64,000 bases of DNA from Rohdeia sp041398665 (GCA_041398665.1 JAWKUH010000027.1:11501-75500), one strand, 5' to 3'; numbered from the stretch's first letter, positions 1-14,291 are shown. Notes: a model not told the origin generated them from the letters alone. A program made the numbers and translations.

Positions 1-586
1 GTTCGGCCAGGCGTCACGCGCTGCTCGGCGCTGGGCTCGCGCTGCTCGCGTCGTGCGCGACGGGTCGCGACGGTACGGGCGACGCGGAGCGGGCGGCGGC
101 CGGCGATCGGCTCCTTCCCCGCCCGTTTGGCTCGGGACGTGGCGCGGCGAGGTCGAGGTCGCGCGCGAAGCTCCGCGGCCGGGCTTCGACATGGAGTCGA
201 GGTCGCGCGCACCGACGACCCCGCGCTACACGTGGCGCACGACCTACGGCACCGGTGACGACGGCGTTCCGCGACGTACTACGAGCTCGTCGTCCGCGAC
301 GCGTCCCGCAGCATGCGCGATCGACGGGGAACGGGATCGTGCTCGGGCGACGCTTGCTCGGCGGCGTGCTCACCACCATGGTTCGAGATCGAGACCGACG
401 CGGGAACGACGGCTGCTCGTGCGCGAGGAGCTGGTGCGCGCCGGGACCGACGACGCGGCGATCATGTTCAGACTGATCAGCGCCCCGCCATCGAACGCCG
501 TTCGGACCGGAGCGGACGGCACGGTGACGAGCATCGTCCCGAGCGTCGCGCAGCGCGCCGTGATGCGGCGCGTACGGGTCGAGTAG
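1..586 (+). pseudogene. Broken lipoprotein gene, 5' end outside window
   Basis: The left edge reads into the end of a lipoprotein signal peptide (ALLASC lipobox, residues encoded around 20-55). Downstream, protein-like stretches appear successively in different frames: WLGTWRGEVEV near 125-155, YYELVVRDAS near 280-310, and LLVREELVRAGTDDAAIMF near 410-470. The last frame ends at a TAG at 584-586. At least five frame changes are needed to join them. This is seen directly. The gene is either a decayed lipoprotein gene or real coding sequence in a stretch dense in assembly indels. The next gene also has frameshifts, which favours the second reading. I do not recognise the family. Confidence 0.4.
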
Positions 587-612
587 GACGGCGACCGCTC
601 GCGTCGCCGGCG

Positions 613-1927
613 TCAGACCTTGCGCTCGAGCTCGGCGATGGCGCCCTTCTCGATCTGCTGGAACGACTTGAGCGCGGTGTTCACGGCCTTGTCGGCTTCC
701 CATCCGCCGGTCTGCGCCATGCCGAGGTTGATCGCGAGCGTCGTCGCGTCGCCCACGCGCGCCCAGAAGCCGGCGTTCGTGACGGAGGAGAGCTTCGAGA
801 GAGCGTCGCCGTACACCTTCGCTCGGTCGTCGAAGGTCGCGGCTCGCTTCGCGGTCTTCTCGACCTCCTTGATCATGGCCTCGACCGCCTTCTCGAGGTC
901 CTCGACGGCCTTGGTCGCCTGACCGACGGCCGCGACCTTCTTCTTGTAGGCGCCGAGCTTCTTCTCGACGGCCTCCTTCAGGAGCTGCGTCCTTCTTGTG
1001 CAGCTCGTTGCCCAGTCCTTGTCGGCCTGGGCGAGGTCCTTCTCGAGCTTGCCCGACTTGTCGAGGACCTCGTTGAGCTTCGTCGCGAGTTCGTGCGCCT
1101 TCTTCTCGAAGCCGGCGGCCTTCGCCTTGAGAGCGGCGTTGTCCTTCGAGATTCCGCTGACGCTGGGGAGTCCGAGCTTCGCGAAGTCGCCGGCCCAGTC
1201 CGCGAGGACCTGTTCCGCCGACCTCGAGCGCCGCGGACTTGCACTTCGCCGCCGCCGAGGCGTCGAGCTCGACGCCCTTCTCCTGGTCGACGATCTTCAC
1301 CCCGGTGTACTTCTTGTACTTCTCGAGGTCGGACCGGATCTTCGCGTCGAGCTTCTCGGCCTCCATCCGCAGCGTCATGACCTCGCCGCCGATCTTGGCG
1401 GTGCTGCGGAGGATCGTGAGGATGGCGGGGACCAGTGTCCCCGCGGCCGCGGGCGTCGCCGAGGCGGCGAGTCCGGCCACGGCGCCCGCGAGGAAGACCG
1501 AACTCGTCCCGATGCGGACGGCGACCTTGACCTTGAAGCGCGTGACCTCGCCCTTCTTCTTCTGCCACGCGGCGACGGCATCGTCGAAGGCCTTCTCGGC
1601 CATCTTGCCGTAGAGCTTCGCCAGACCCTCGACCGCCTTGTCGAGGCTCTTCGCCTTCGCGGGCAGCCCGTCCATCGCGTCGAGGTCGGCTTCCTTGACG
1701 GCCGCGGCGCAGTCCTTGACGAAGGTCTCGACCAGCTTCTGCTTCTTGATCTGGTCGTGGAACTGCTGGATCAGCAGCGCGTCCTTCCGAAGCGCTTCGG
1801 CGAACGCCTTGTCGTCGACCTCGGCCTCGACGACCAGCTTCGCCGCCTTCAGCTCGACGGCGAAGGGCTTGTAGAGCTTGAGGACCTCTTTGATGTGATC
1901 GTTGGCGTAGACCTCGACCTTGGCCAT
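613..1927 (-). CDS. Coiled-coil protein with one hydrophobic segment, frameshifted
   Basis: The ATG at 1927 begins MAKVEVYANDHIKEVLKLYK. A lysine/alanine-rich, helical N-terminal part of about 160 residues is followed by a hydrophobic Gly/Ala-rich segment (about residues 165-205) and more coiled-coil-like helix. The frame breaks near 1215 and again near 998, and resumes in the frame that ends at TGA 613-615 with IEKGAIAELERKV. With both breaks repaired the protein would be about 435 residues. The two frame changes inside otherwise good coding sequence look like indels rather than decay. Composition suggests a helical bundle that may insert in a membrane, as in pore-forming or structural helical proteins. 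No family is recognised, so function is unknown. Confidence 0.55.
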
Positions 1928-2071
1928 GGCGGCGTCCTCGTGCGGGGGCTCGGCGGGATCGGTGTCACCCGCGGGTGGTGCACCATACCGAGGCCGACGA
2001 GGTCGCACGACTGCGGGTCCCCGGGGACCTGCGGTCGCGCGAGATGACCTGCGGTCGCGCGCGAGAGCGCG

Positions 2072-2846
2072 TCAGCGTTGACACACCGCGCACCAGAAGG
2101 TGTCGCGGCGGTGTCGGCCGAGGCGCTCGGTCACGACGGTCGCGCCGCAGCGGAAGCACGCTCGCCCCGCGCGACCGTAGACCCAGGTGCGTCCGCGGCC
2201 GTCGGCGGCGTCGCGCGTCGTCCGCGGACCGCCGGTGAGGTTCGCGCGGAGCAGTGTGCGCGCCTCGCGCCACGTCGACCGGAGCACGTCGTCCTCGACC
2301 GACCCGAGCTCGCGGAGCGGGTGCAGCCCTGCCAGGAACAGGAGCTCCGACTTGTAGACGTTGCCGACGCCGCAGGCCGTGCGTTGGTCGAGCAGGACGT
2401 CGACGAGGGGTGCGTCACCGGGGTGCAGCGCGCGCGCTCGCGCGACGACCGCGTCGAGGTCGGGCTCGGCGTCGGCCGTGAGGTCGGGACCGAGGCGGCC
2501 GAGCGAGCGCTCCACGCGCGCGCCGCCCTCGCGCACGAGCTCGGCCTCCATCGCGTCGAAGCACACGAACACGTCGTCCGACGTCGTGAGGACGAGGCTC
2601 GCTCGGCGCTCCGGCTTCTTCCACGACTCGCCGGGCGCGTAGCGGTGCCAGGAGCCGTGCATCCCGAGGTGCGTACGCACGAGCAGCCCGCCCTCGACGC
2701 CGACGAGCAGGTGCTTGCCGCGCGCCTCCACGCGCTCGACGCGGCGCCCCGCGAGGTCGAGCGTCGGATCGCCTCGCAGGACGAAGCGCACGAGCTCGCG
2801 ACCCTCGAGGTGCGGCGCGATCGCGGTCGCGATCGTCGCGATCGTG

Positions 2847-2860
<14 letters not shown>
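2072..2860 (-). CDS. nei: Endonuclease VIII-type DNA glycosylase/AP lyase
   Basis: This is a 262-residue Fpg/Nei family base-excision repair enzyme that removes oxidised bases and cleaves the strand by beta/delta elimination. The start is GTG at 2860. The mature N-terminus PEGDT carries the catalytic Pro and Glu (P2, E3), with PEGDT rather than PELPE pointing to the Nei branch. The helix-two-turn-helix region (about 150-175) includes the GVGNVYKSE motif with its conserved Asn and Lys. The C-terminus has a zinc finger with CFRC and CAVC pairs, ending CQR. The start lies inside the end of lhr (14-nt overlap), so the two are co-transcribed and probably translationally coupled. Adjacent lhr and nei genes are also known in mycobacteria, which supports a shared repair role. 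Confidence 0.93.
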
Positions 2861-7427
<4,567 letters not shown>

Positions 7428-7564
7428 CGTCGGTGCGAGCGGCGCGTCGCACGGCGCCGAGAGGTGGAAGAGCGTAGCCGCGGTGCGCGTCGCCGCGGGC
7501 GCGAGGGAGGAACCCGCCGTCCGTCGCCCTTCGGAACGCCGCGGGGAGCGCGCATGTTGCGTCG

Positions 7565-8434
7565 GTGGGGAGTCCGGAAAGAATCGTCGTCCTCGGCATC
7601 GACGCGGCGTGGACGGTGCGTCGGCCGTCGGGCGTCGCGCTCGTCGTCCGCGAGGGCGCGCGCCGGCGCACGCTCGCCTGCGCGCCGTGCGAGGCGGCGT
7701 TCGTCGCGCTCGCGCGGGGCGAGAGCGCGGAACGGTCGCAGCGGCCGGAGTGTGGCGCGCTCGACCTCGGCGCGCTGGTCGACGCGGCGGCGGAACTCGC
7801 CGGCGCCCCTCCGGACGCGATCGGCGTCGACATGCCGCTGGCGCGCGGACCGTTCGCGTCGCGCCGCGCCGCGGACGACGCGGTGAGCCGCGCGTTCGGT
7901 CGAGCGAAGTGCGCGACGCACTCGCCGCTGCCCGGTCGGCCCGGCGCGCTCGCCGACGCGGTGCGCGAGGCGGCGGAGGAGCGCGGCTACCTGCTCGCGA
8001 CGACGACGTGGGAGGTCGGGTGCGGCGCTCGCGCGCTGCTCGAGGTCTACCCGCACGCCGCACTGCTCGGTCCGTGCGACGCGGACGAACGCCTGCCGTA
8101 CAAGGTGTCGCGCAGCTCGAAGCTCTGGCCCGGGACGAGCGTCGCGGAGCGCGTCGAGCGGCTGCTCGAGCCGTTCCGCCGCATCGTCGACGCGCTCCGT
8201 CCGCACGTCGGCGACGCGCCGCTCGAGCTGCCGCGCGCGGAGGACGTGCGGACGCTCGCCGAGTTGAAGCGCTGGGAGGACGCGCTCGACGCGCGGGTGT
8301 GCGCCTACGCCGCGGCGGCGTTCGTCGACGGCGACGCCGAGCCGTTCGGCGACGACTTCGCCGCGATCTGGGTGCCGCGGCTCTCGTGCGAGCGCGTCAG
8401 CCGCCGAGCGCCTCGCGCCCGTGCGGTGCCGTGA
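7565..8434 (+). CDS. DUF429 family protein
   Basis: A 289-residue protein starting at GTG 7565, with an early GIDAAWT motif (residues about 11-17) followed by a second acidic motif GVDMPLARG (about 96-104). This layout fits DUF429, a family with a predicted RNase H-like fold whose acidic residues would bind metal. The biochemical role is not established. The start choice rests on the hydrophobic first strand (IVVLGID) directly after the GTG. It is transcribed divergently from lhr, and its last 38 nt overlap the end of the convergent glutathione-transferase gene. A shorter true C-terminus cannot be excluded. Confidence 0.75.
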   Translation: MGSPERIVVLGIDAAWTVRRPSGVALVVREGARRRTLACAPCEAAFVALARGESAERSQRPECGALDLGALVDAAAELAGAPPDAIGVDMPLARGPFASRRAADDAVSRAFGRAKCATHSPLPGRPGALADAVREAAEERGYLLATTTWEVGCGARALLEVYPHAALLGPCDADERLPYKVSRSSKLWPGTSVAERVERLLEPFRRIVDALRPHVGDAPLELPRAEDVRTLAELKRWEDALDARVCAYAAAAFVDGDAEPFGDDFAAIWVPRLSCERVSRRAPRARAVP

Positions 8435-9353
8435 GGTCGAGCTGCGGACCGATGGGCACGATGCCGCTCGGGTTCAGGCGCTCGTGCGTGAGGTAGTAGT
8501 GGCGCACGATGTGGTCGAAGTCGGTGGTGTCGCCGAAGCCCTTCGTCTGGAACAGGTCGCGCAGGTAGCCCGAGAGGTTCGGCAGGTCGACGATGCGCCG
8601 CAGGTTGCACTTGAAGTGACCGTGGTAGACGTGGTCGAAGCGCACGAGCGTCGTGTAGAGGCGAATGTCCGCCTCCGTCAGCGTGGGACCGACGAGGTAG
8701 CGGCGCTCCGCGAGTCGCGCGTCGAGCCGGTCGAGCGTGTGGAAGAGCGCGCGCACCGCTCGGTCGTAGGCGGCCTGCGAGGTGGCGAAACCCGCGCGGT
8801 AGACGCCGTTGTTGACGGTCCCGTAGACGACCTCGTTCACCTCGTCGATCTCGGCGCGGTGCGCCTGCGGGTAGAGGTCGAGCGGGGTGCGCGCGAGCTC
8901 CGTGAACTCCTGCGAGAGCATGCGGAGGATCTCGGACGACTCGTTGTTGACGATCTCGGACGACTGGCGGTCCCACAGGACCGGGACGGTCACGCGGCTC
9001 TCGAAGTCCGGGTCGGTCGCGCGGTAGGCCTCGGACAGGAAGCGGAAGCCGTTGAGGTCGTCCTCGGAGTGGCCGCGTCCCTCGCGGAAGGCCCAGCCGC
9101 GCTCGTCGCGCAGCGGGTCGACGACGGTGACCCCGATCGCGTCCTCGAGGCCGAGCAGCCGGCGCGCGATCACGGTCCGGTGCGCCCAGGGGCAGGCGAG
9201 CGACACGTAGAGGTGGTAGCGCCCGGTCTCCACGGGGAACCGGGGGTCGCCGCGGACCACCCGGTGGCGGAACGCACTCTCCTGGCGGACGAAGTCGCCG
9301 GATCGGCTCTGCTCGGCGGGGAACTGGGCGGTGGACGCGGACGGCTCGGACAT
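8397..9353 (-). CDS. Glutathionyl-hydroquinone reductase (Xi-class GST)
   Basis: A 318-residue protein of the YqjG/ECM4 family, which reduces glutathionyl-hydroquinones and related conjugates using glutathione. The thioredoxin-like N-terminal domain has the family hallmark CPWAHR with its catalytic cysteine (about residues 59-64). The C-terminal all-helical GST domain includes NNGVYRAGFATSQAAYD and DIRLYTTLVRFD, typical of this family. The open frame extends upstream through repeat DNA, but the ATG at 9353 (MSEPSAS) gives a normal-length protein, so I use it. Repeats fill the region upstream. The 3' end overlaps the convergent DUF429 gene. Confidence 0.93.
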   Translation of the reverse strand: MSEPSASTAQFPAEQSRSGDFVRQESAFRHRVVRGDPRFPVETGRYHLYVSLACPWAHRTVIARRLLGLEDAIGVTVVDPLRDERGWAFREGRGHSEDDLNGFRFLSEAYRATDPDFESRVTVPVLWDRQSSEIVNNESSEILRMLSQEFTELARTPLDLYPQAHRAEIDEVNEVVYGTVNNGVYRAGFATSQAAYDRAVRALFHTLDRLDARLAERRYLVGPTLTEADIRLYTTLVRFDHVYHGHFKCNLRRIVDLPNLSGYLRDLFQTKGFGDTTDFDHIVRHYYLTHERLNPSGIVPIGPQLDLTAPHGREALGG

Positions 9354-9565
9354 GACGAGGTGCGGGCTGGAACGGGAGCGGGCCGCCCGTGCGGCGGCCC
9401 TCCGACATCCGTGGACCGAGAGGCGCCGCGGTTCGAGCCCGGGGGGCGGATCTTCGTGGAGGCGCGTGCCGCGAGGCGTGGCGCGGCCCAACGGCCGCGC
9501 AGAATCGAAACACGAAGAAGGCGAAGAACCGGAAGGCGCCGCCTTCGGCGGCGGACCACACGGAA

Positions 9566-9614
9566 GGACGCAGGGACCCGCGGGGCGCGATGCGCTCCGC
9601 GGGTCCCTGCGTCC
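9566..9614. repeat. Palindromic intergenic repeat with 18-bp perfect arms
   Basis: Arms at 9566-9583 and 9597-9614 are perfect inverted copies separated by 13 nt. They lie inside a looser palindrome (about 9510-9675) whose edges carry CACGAAG/CTTCGTG-type motifs. No ORF is credible here. Such modular palindromes recur at several intergenic sites in this window (see 9.7-10.2, 35.3 and 47.2 kb). Confidence 0.8.
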
Positions 9615-9679
9615 GCGCCGCGCAGCGGCGCCTTCGTGTTCTTCGTGGTCCTTCCTGTCGTTCCCTTCGTGTCGAAATT

Positions 9680-10240
9680 GCGTGGGCTTCGGCGCCGAAG
9701 GCGCCGAGCGCAGCACCTCGCGCTCTTCTCGAGGGCGGCGCGGCCTGCCGGCCGCGCGGAGGAACAGGCGCGCCGCTTCGCGCCGCGCGGGAACACAGGT
9801 TCACAGGAGCCGGGGAGGACGGGGAGAGGACGTGTGAACAGAACCGTCCTTCAGGGCGCACCGTTGCATCCCTCCTGCCCGTCGCGTTCCACCTGCAGGT
9901 GGTCTCCCCGTACTCCCCGGCTCCCTGTGAACTGCGTGGGCTTCGGCGCCGCAGGCGCCGAGCGCAGCACTCGCGCTCCTCTCGAGGGCGGCGCGGCCCA
10001 ACGGCCGCGCGGAGGAACAAGCGCGCCGCTTCGCGCCGCGCCGGAACACAGGTTCACAGGAGCCGGGGAGGACGGGGAGAAGGACGTGGGAACAGAACCG
10101 TCTTTCGGGGCGCACCGTTGCATCCCTCCTGCCCGTCGCGTTCCACCTGCAGGTGATCTCCCCGTACTCCCCGGCTCCCTGTGAACTGCGTGGGCTTCGG
10201 CGCCGCAGGCGCCGAGCGAAGGCGCCGAGCGCAGCGCCTC
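9680..10240. repeat. 254-bp tandem repeat, two full copies and a partial third
   Basis: The phrase GCGTGGGCTTCGGCGCCG recurs at 9680 (one base different), 9934 and 10188, a period of exactly 254 bp. Copies one and two match nearly throughout, and the third breaks off after about 50 bp. Each unit contains an inverted repeat: an arm beginning TTCACAGGAGCCGGGGAGGA (9800 in unit one) pairs with one ending GGCTCCCTGTGAA (to 9931). The spacer between arms also repeats. Together with 9566-9614 this fills the roughly 950-nt gap between the reductase and LysE genes. No gene is seen in it. Confidence 0.9.
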
Positions 10241-10302
10241 GCGCACACCCACTTCCGCTCCACCCTGGGGTCTCGACCAGCGACCTGCCAGACTCTCCGC
10301 CC

Positions 10303-10941
10303 GTGGAGCTCGGCGCGTGGATGACGGTCGCGACGGTGTGCTCGGTCGGGGCGATGTCGCCGGGACCGAGCCTCGCCGTCGTCGTGAAGAACACGGTCGC
10401 CGGCGGTCGCGGTCGAGGGGTCGCGTGCGCGCTCGGGCACGGACTCGGCGTCGGGATCTACGCCTTCACGGCGGTCGCGGGGCTGCACGCGGTCGTCGGT
10501 CGCTACGGCGACGTCGTGACGACGCTCGGCGCGCTCTACCTCGTGTGGATGGGTGGGCGCATCCTCGTCGGTCTCGTGCGGGCGGCTCGCGCGCGACGGC
10601 GCGGCGAGCAGCCGGAGGCGCCGCGCGAACACGGCGTGCGCGGGAGGAGCGGCTTCGCCGAGGGCTTCCTGATCGCGTTCCTCAACCCGAAGATCGCCGT
10701 GTTCTTCCTCGCGCTGCTCGGCGGCCAGGTCCCGGCCGAGGCCGGGCTCGCGGAGCGCACCGGCGTCGCCGCGCTGGCCATGACGATCGACGGCCTGTGG
10801 TACCTGATCGTGGCCGTCGCGCTCGCGGCGAGCGGAGCGGCGACGCGGCTCGCGCGACACGGCGCCGTCGTCGACGCGATCCTCGGCGCGATCCTCGTCG
10901 GTCTCGGCGCCACGCTGCTCGTCGAGGTCCTCGCGGGCTGA
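10303..10941 (+). CDS. LysE/RhtB-family exporter
   Basis: A 212-residue integral membrane protein of the LysE translocator family, which exports amino acids or similar small metabolites. The GTG start at 10303 gives the usual family N-terminus (VELGAWMTVATVCSVGAMSPGPS) with the SPGP motif near residues 19-22. About six hydrophobic segments are visible, and a conserved mid-protein segment GFAEGFLIAFLNPKIAVFF carries the NPK motif. A downstream ATG at 10321 is in frame but would cut the first helix. Upstream is repeat DNA, and the SOUL-like lipoprotein gene follows after 36 nt and may be co-transcribed. The substrate is not predictable. Confidence 0.9.
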   Translation: MELGAWMTVATVCSVGAMSPGPSLAVVVKNTVAGGRGRGVACALGHGLGVGIYAFTAVAGLHAVVGRYGDVVTTLGALYLVWMGGRILVGLVRAARARRRGEQPEAPREHGVRGRSGFAEGFLIAFLNPKIAVFFLALLGGQVPAEAGLAERTGVAALAMTIDGLWYLIVAVALAASGAATRLARHGAVVDAILGAILVGLGATLLVEVLAG

Positions 10942-10977
10942 GCGCATCCGGCGCGCGGAACCGCGCGAACGCTGCGC

Positions 10978-11730
10978 GTGGAACCGACCGATCCCCCGCC
11001 GTCGCCTCGCCGCGCCCGAGGCTCGCTCCTCGTCGTCCTCGCTCTCTCGACGTCGTGCGCGACGGGGAGCGCTGCGGACGACGGTCCCGCCGTGGGTGCG
11101 ACGGTGCTCGACACGGACGTGGAGGAGAGCGTGACGGAGGACGCGACCGACGACGCGAACGACACGTCGGCGGACACCGTCGAGGAGCCCGACCTGAGCT
11201 GGGTCGTGCGCGAGTCGCCGACGCCCGTGGGCTGGCCGGAGCTGACGCCCGTCGGCGAGGTCCGCGTCCGCCGCTATCCGACGGTGCGCGGCGCCTACGT
11301 CGAGTCGCAGGGCGGGAACGGATCGCAGAACGGCATGTTCTGGCCGCTCTTCCTCCACATCTCGCGCCACGACATCCCGATGACGGCGCCGGTCGAGATG
11401 ACCTACGCCGACCCCGAAGGCTCGGCGCGCCTCGTCGCGATGGGCTTCCTCTACCAGGGCTCGGACGTCGGCACGGTCGGTCCGGACGGGATCGTCGAGG
11501 TGCGCGACGTGGACGCCGCGACGTTCGTGAGCCTCGGCGTGCGCGGCGCGTACACGCGCGCGGCGTTGCGGCGCGGCGTGGAGACGCTCGAGGCGTGGCT
11601 CGCCGACCACGCGGACCAATGGGTCGCCGACGGCCCGCCGCGGATGCTCGGCTACAACGGTCCGTCAATACCGAACGCGAACAAGTACGGCGAGGTGCAG
11701 ATCCCCGTGCGCGCGGCGGGCGCGCGCTGA
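10978..11730 (+). CDS. SOUL heme-binding-like lipoprotein
   Basis: A 250-residue exported protein. GTG start at 10978, a hydrophobic signal segment and a lipobox STSC near residue 30 predict a lipid-anchored protein. An acidic, low-complexity linker (Asp/Thr/Glu-rich, about 35-80) precedes the folded part. That part contains features of the SOUL/HBP family: RRYPTVRGAYVES, the HDIPMTAPVEMTY motif (very characteristic), and a C-terminal LGYNGPSIPNANKYGEVQIP. Family members bind porphyrins or heme weakly, and a bacterial role is not well defined. It follows the LysE gene closely. Confidence 0.85.
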   Translation: MEPTDPPPSPRRARGSLLVVLALSTSCATGSAADDGPAVGATVLDTDVEESVTEDATDDANDTSADTVEEPDLSWVVRESPTPVGWPELTPVGEVRVRRYPTVRGAYVESQGGNGSQNGMFWPLFLHISRHDIPMTAPVEMTYADPEGSARLVAMGFLYQGSDVGTVGPDGIVEVRDVDAATFVSLGVRGAYTRAALRRGVETLEAWLADHADQWVADGPPRMLGYNGPSIPNANKYGEVQIPVRAAGAR

Positions 11731-11766
11731 CGCGCGACGATGCGTCGGCCCGGCGCCCCTACCGAC

Positions 11767-12378
11767 TCACGGCGCGAAGATCGACGTGCGGTGGAAGACG
11801 ACGTCGTCGAGGTCGCTCTTCGCGACGCGCACCGCGGACACGCGCCACGTCGGCGGCGGCGGGTTGATCGGCAGGATGCCCGGGAAGACCGTCGTCGCGG
11901 TGACGGCGAGGAACGCGTCGACCTCGGTGCCCGGCCCGAAGCCGAACGACGACCACTCGGCGTCGACGCGCTCGACCGCGGAGATGTCGAAGCTGCCGAG
12001 CACCATCGCTCCGCCGCCCATCAGCACGACCGCGTCGTTGGCGAAGTCGAACAGTGTCGGGTCGTAGGGCGTGCCGAAGAGCACGCGCCACACGAGCTTC
12101 ATCTCCGCCTGCGTCTCGACGACGACCTCGCCCTCGAGCAACTCCTGGAGCGTCGGTCCGAACGCTCCGCCGATCCGACCGCTCTGCACGATCGGTCCGA
12201 CGGGGACGGCGACGGACGGCAGCGCGACGCTCGTCGACGTGACGCCGATGCCGGGGGGCGCGGCGACGAAGGACGAAGCGGCCGACGGAGCGTGAGCGGC
12301 GGATGCGGTCGCGGCGACGAGCGCGAGCGGCGCGACGAGAGCGAGGGCGAGACGGGTCGGAAGGACGGTCGCGAACAC
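11767..12378 (-). CDS. Secreted protein, possibly PrcB-like
   Basis: A 203-residue protein with a clear signal peptide (LALALVAPLALVAATASA, about 10-27). The GTG start at 12378 is supported by an AGGAGGTG ribosome-binding site seven nucleotides upstream. The mature part includes ETQAEMKLVWRVLFG, then FDFANDAVVLMGGG and a strand-rich C-terminus. The order of a standalone residue-pair region, DF motif and glycine-rich hairpin resembles the PrcB C-terminal domain, but this is only a visual impression. The gene is flanked by a convergent lipoprotein gene and a co-directional sulfatase. The function is unknown. Confidence 0.7.
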   Translation of the reverse strand: MFATVLPTRLALALVAPLALVAATASAAHAPSAASSFVAAPPGIGVTSTSVALPSVAVPVGPIVQSGRIGGAFGPTLQELLEGEVVVETQAEMKLVWRVLFGTPYDPTLFDFANDAVVLMGGGAMVLGSFDISAVERVDAEWSSFGFGPGTEVDAFLAVTATTVFPGILPINPPPPTWRVSAVRVAKSDLDDVVFHRTSIFAP

Positions 12379-12519
12379 GGTGGCACCTCCTCGGTGTGGT
12401 GGCGTTCGACGGATGTCGAGCGCGGTCGAGGATAGCGCGGCTCGGGTCGCGCGACGCGGTACCCGGTCCGCCCCTGGGCGCCGCGCTCCGCGACACGGCC
12501 CGAGCGCGGGCCCGGCGGG

Positions 12520-14097
12520 TCAGTCCCCGTCCGCGCCGTCGCCCGGCCCCGCGAACTCGTCGTCCGTGGGCACGTAGCCGAGCTGCTCGAGCACCTCGCG
12601 GTCGACGTCGGACTCGCCCAGTTCGCCGGGGAACTCGACGCGCGCGCGCCACGCGTCGAGGCGGCGCTCGAGCTCCGCGACCCGGTCGGGGTGCTGCGCG
12701 GCGAGATCGACCGGCGCCGCGGCACCGACCTGCCCGGCGAGGAGTTCGAGCGTCGGCTCGTCCTCTCCGTAGCGACCGATCGGGTGCGACACGAGCTTCC
12801 AGCCGTCGGGCGCCTCGATCGACGCAGCGCCGCGGCCGTAGGCGTACGTGTAGTCGCGCGGTTCACCGCCGCGTTCCTGCAACGCGCGACCGTCGAGCGG
12901 CGCCGGCGGCTCGACGCCGAGTGCGGCGAGGATCGTCGGGTAGACGTCGACGTTCTCGGTCCGTTCCTCCACGCGCGCGCCCGCGTCGAAGCCGGGTCCG
13001 ACGACGACGAGCGGCGTGTGCAGGATCTCGCGGTACTGCCAACCGGTGTGACCGATGGTGAAGCGCTCGCGGAACCTGTCGGCCTCGGGGCCGAGCTTCC
13101 GCCCGACGCTCGACATGCGCACGGGGTAGTCGTCGTACTCGTACAGCAGCTCGCCGTGGTCGGACGCGAGCACGATCAACGTCTCGTCCGCGACGCCGCG
13201 GACCTCGAGCTCGCGCACGAGCGAGCCGATCGCGCGGTCCACCGCACGCACCTCGCCGTCGTAGCGGTTCGAGTCGGCGATCATCCCGGTCACGGCGGTC
13301 TCGAGCACGTCGACGTCGTAGGCGGGGTTGCGACGCGCGATCCGCCCCCACGCCTCGCGCCAGCGCGGTGCGATCTCGTCCAGGTACGGCCGCGTCCCCG
13401 ACGCCGTGAAGACGTCGTCGTCGGGGAGCGGGTCGTAGGGATGGTGCGGGTCCATGAAGTGCACCCACGCGAACCACCCGCGCCCTCGATCGGTCCTCGC
13501 GAGCCATTGCTCGAAGCGTCTCGCGAGCTGGTCGCCGCGGTAGCCGACGTCCGGTCGCACGTCGTAGGTCTCGAAGCCGCGGTCGAGTCCGGAGTGGCGC
13601 CCGAGCACGCCGTTCGCGACGAAAGCCGCGGTCTCGAGGCCGCGCTCGGCGAGCACCGGCGCGAGCAACGCCGCCGTCGCCGACGGGCGGACGTAGCTGT
13701 CGTCGACGTACGTCCCGGTCATCAACGAGAGCATCGAGGGTCGCGTCCACGAGCCCTGCGCCCGGTTCTCGAGGAAGAGCGTGCCGCGCGCCGCGAGTCC
13801 GTCCACGTTCGGCGTCGCGCGCCCGTACCCGTAGCAGCCCAGCCGGTCCGCGCGCAGCGTGTCGACGACGACGAGGAGCACGTTGCGCACGCGCCGTTGG
13901 TCACCGTCGCGCTCGATCGGATCGACCGTGCTCGATGCACTCGTGTCCGATGCGCTCGTGTCCGACGCACCGGCGCCTCCCGGCCACTCGGTGGACGCGC
14001 TCGGCCCGCACGCCGTCGTCGCGAGGGCGAGGAGCGCCGCCGCGAGGGGAGCTCGCTGCGCCGAGAGCGGCGCGGTGCGTCGTCGACCATTCGTCAC
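12520..14097 (-). CDS. Sulfatase/alkaline-phosphatase superfamily lipoprotein
   Basis: A 525-residue exported protein starting at GTG 14097, with lipobox ATTAC near residue 30. The alkaline-phosphatase-type fold is shown by LLVVVDTLRADRLGCYGY (first metal-binding Asp), GSWTRPSMLSLMTGTY (position of the catalytic nucleophile) and LIVLASDHGELL (second metal site), then GHTGWQYREILHTPLVV. The nucleophile region lacks the cysteine that is converted to formylglycine in classical sulfatases, having Ser/Thr instead. It may therefore be a serine-type sulfatase or a phosphoester/phosphonate hydrolase of the same superfamily. Acidic linker repeats DTSASDTSA follow the lipobox. It is transcribed away from the SnoaL-like gene across a 194-nt gap. 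Confidence 0.88.
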   Translation of the reverse strand: MTNGRRRTAPLSAQRAPLAAALLALATTACGPSASTEWPGGAGASDTSASDTSASSTVDPIERDGDQRRVRNVLLVVVDTLRADRLGCYGYGRATPNVDGLAARGTLFLENRAQGSWTRPSMLSLMTGTYVDDSYVRPSATAALLAPVLAERGLETAAFVANGVLGRHSGLDRGFETYDVRPDVGYRGDQLARRFEQWLARTDRGRGWFAWVHFMDPHHPYDPLPDDDVFTASGTRPYLDEIAPRWREAWGRIARRNPAYDVDVLETAVTGMIADSNRYDGEVRAVDRAIGSLVRELEVRGVADETLIVLASDHGELLYEYDDYPVRMSSVGRKLGPEADRFRERFTIGHTGWQYREILHTPLVVVGPGFDAGARVEERTENVDVYPTILAALGVEPPAPLDGRALQERGGEPRDYTYAYGRGAASIEAPDGWKLVSHPIGRYGEDEPTLELLAGQVGAAAPVDLAAQHPDRVAELERRLDAWRARVEFPGELGESDVDREVLEQLGYVPTDDEFAGPGDGADGD

Positions 14098-14291
14098 GAC
14101 CGATCGGTACCCCGGGGGCACGCCCCGGTTTCGGCGGAGCGACGCGCGATCGGCGACGAGGACGCGCGCGTCGGAGGTTGCGCGCGCCGCCGAGCGAGAG
14201 CGCTCCGATCCGCAGGAGCGCCCCTCCCGGGACGGGCTCCGACGACGGAGCGGGACCTCGCGGCCGCGCGCGCCCGCTGCATACTGTCCCG

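Noticed and set aside
12520..14097. Classical formylglycine sulfatase
   Set aside because: The nucleophile motif has Ser/Thr and no cysteine, and the CxPSR pattern is absent. Only the wider superfamily can be claimed.
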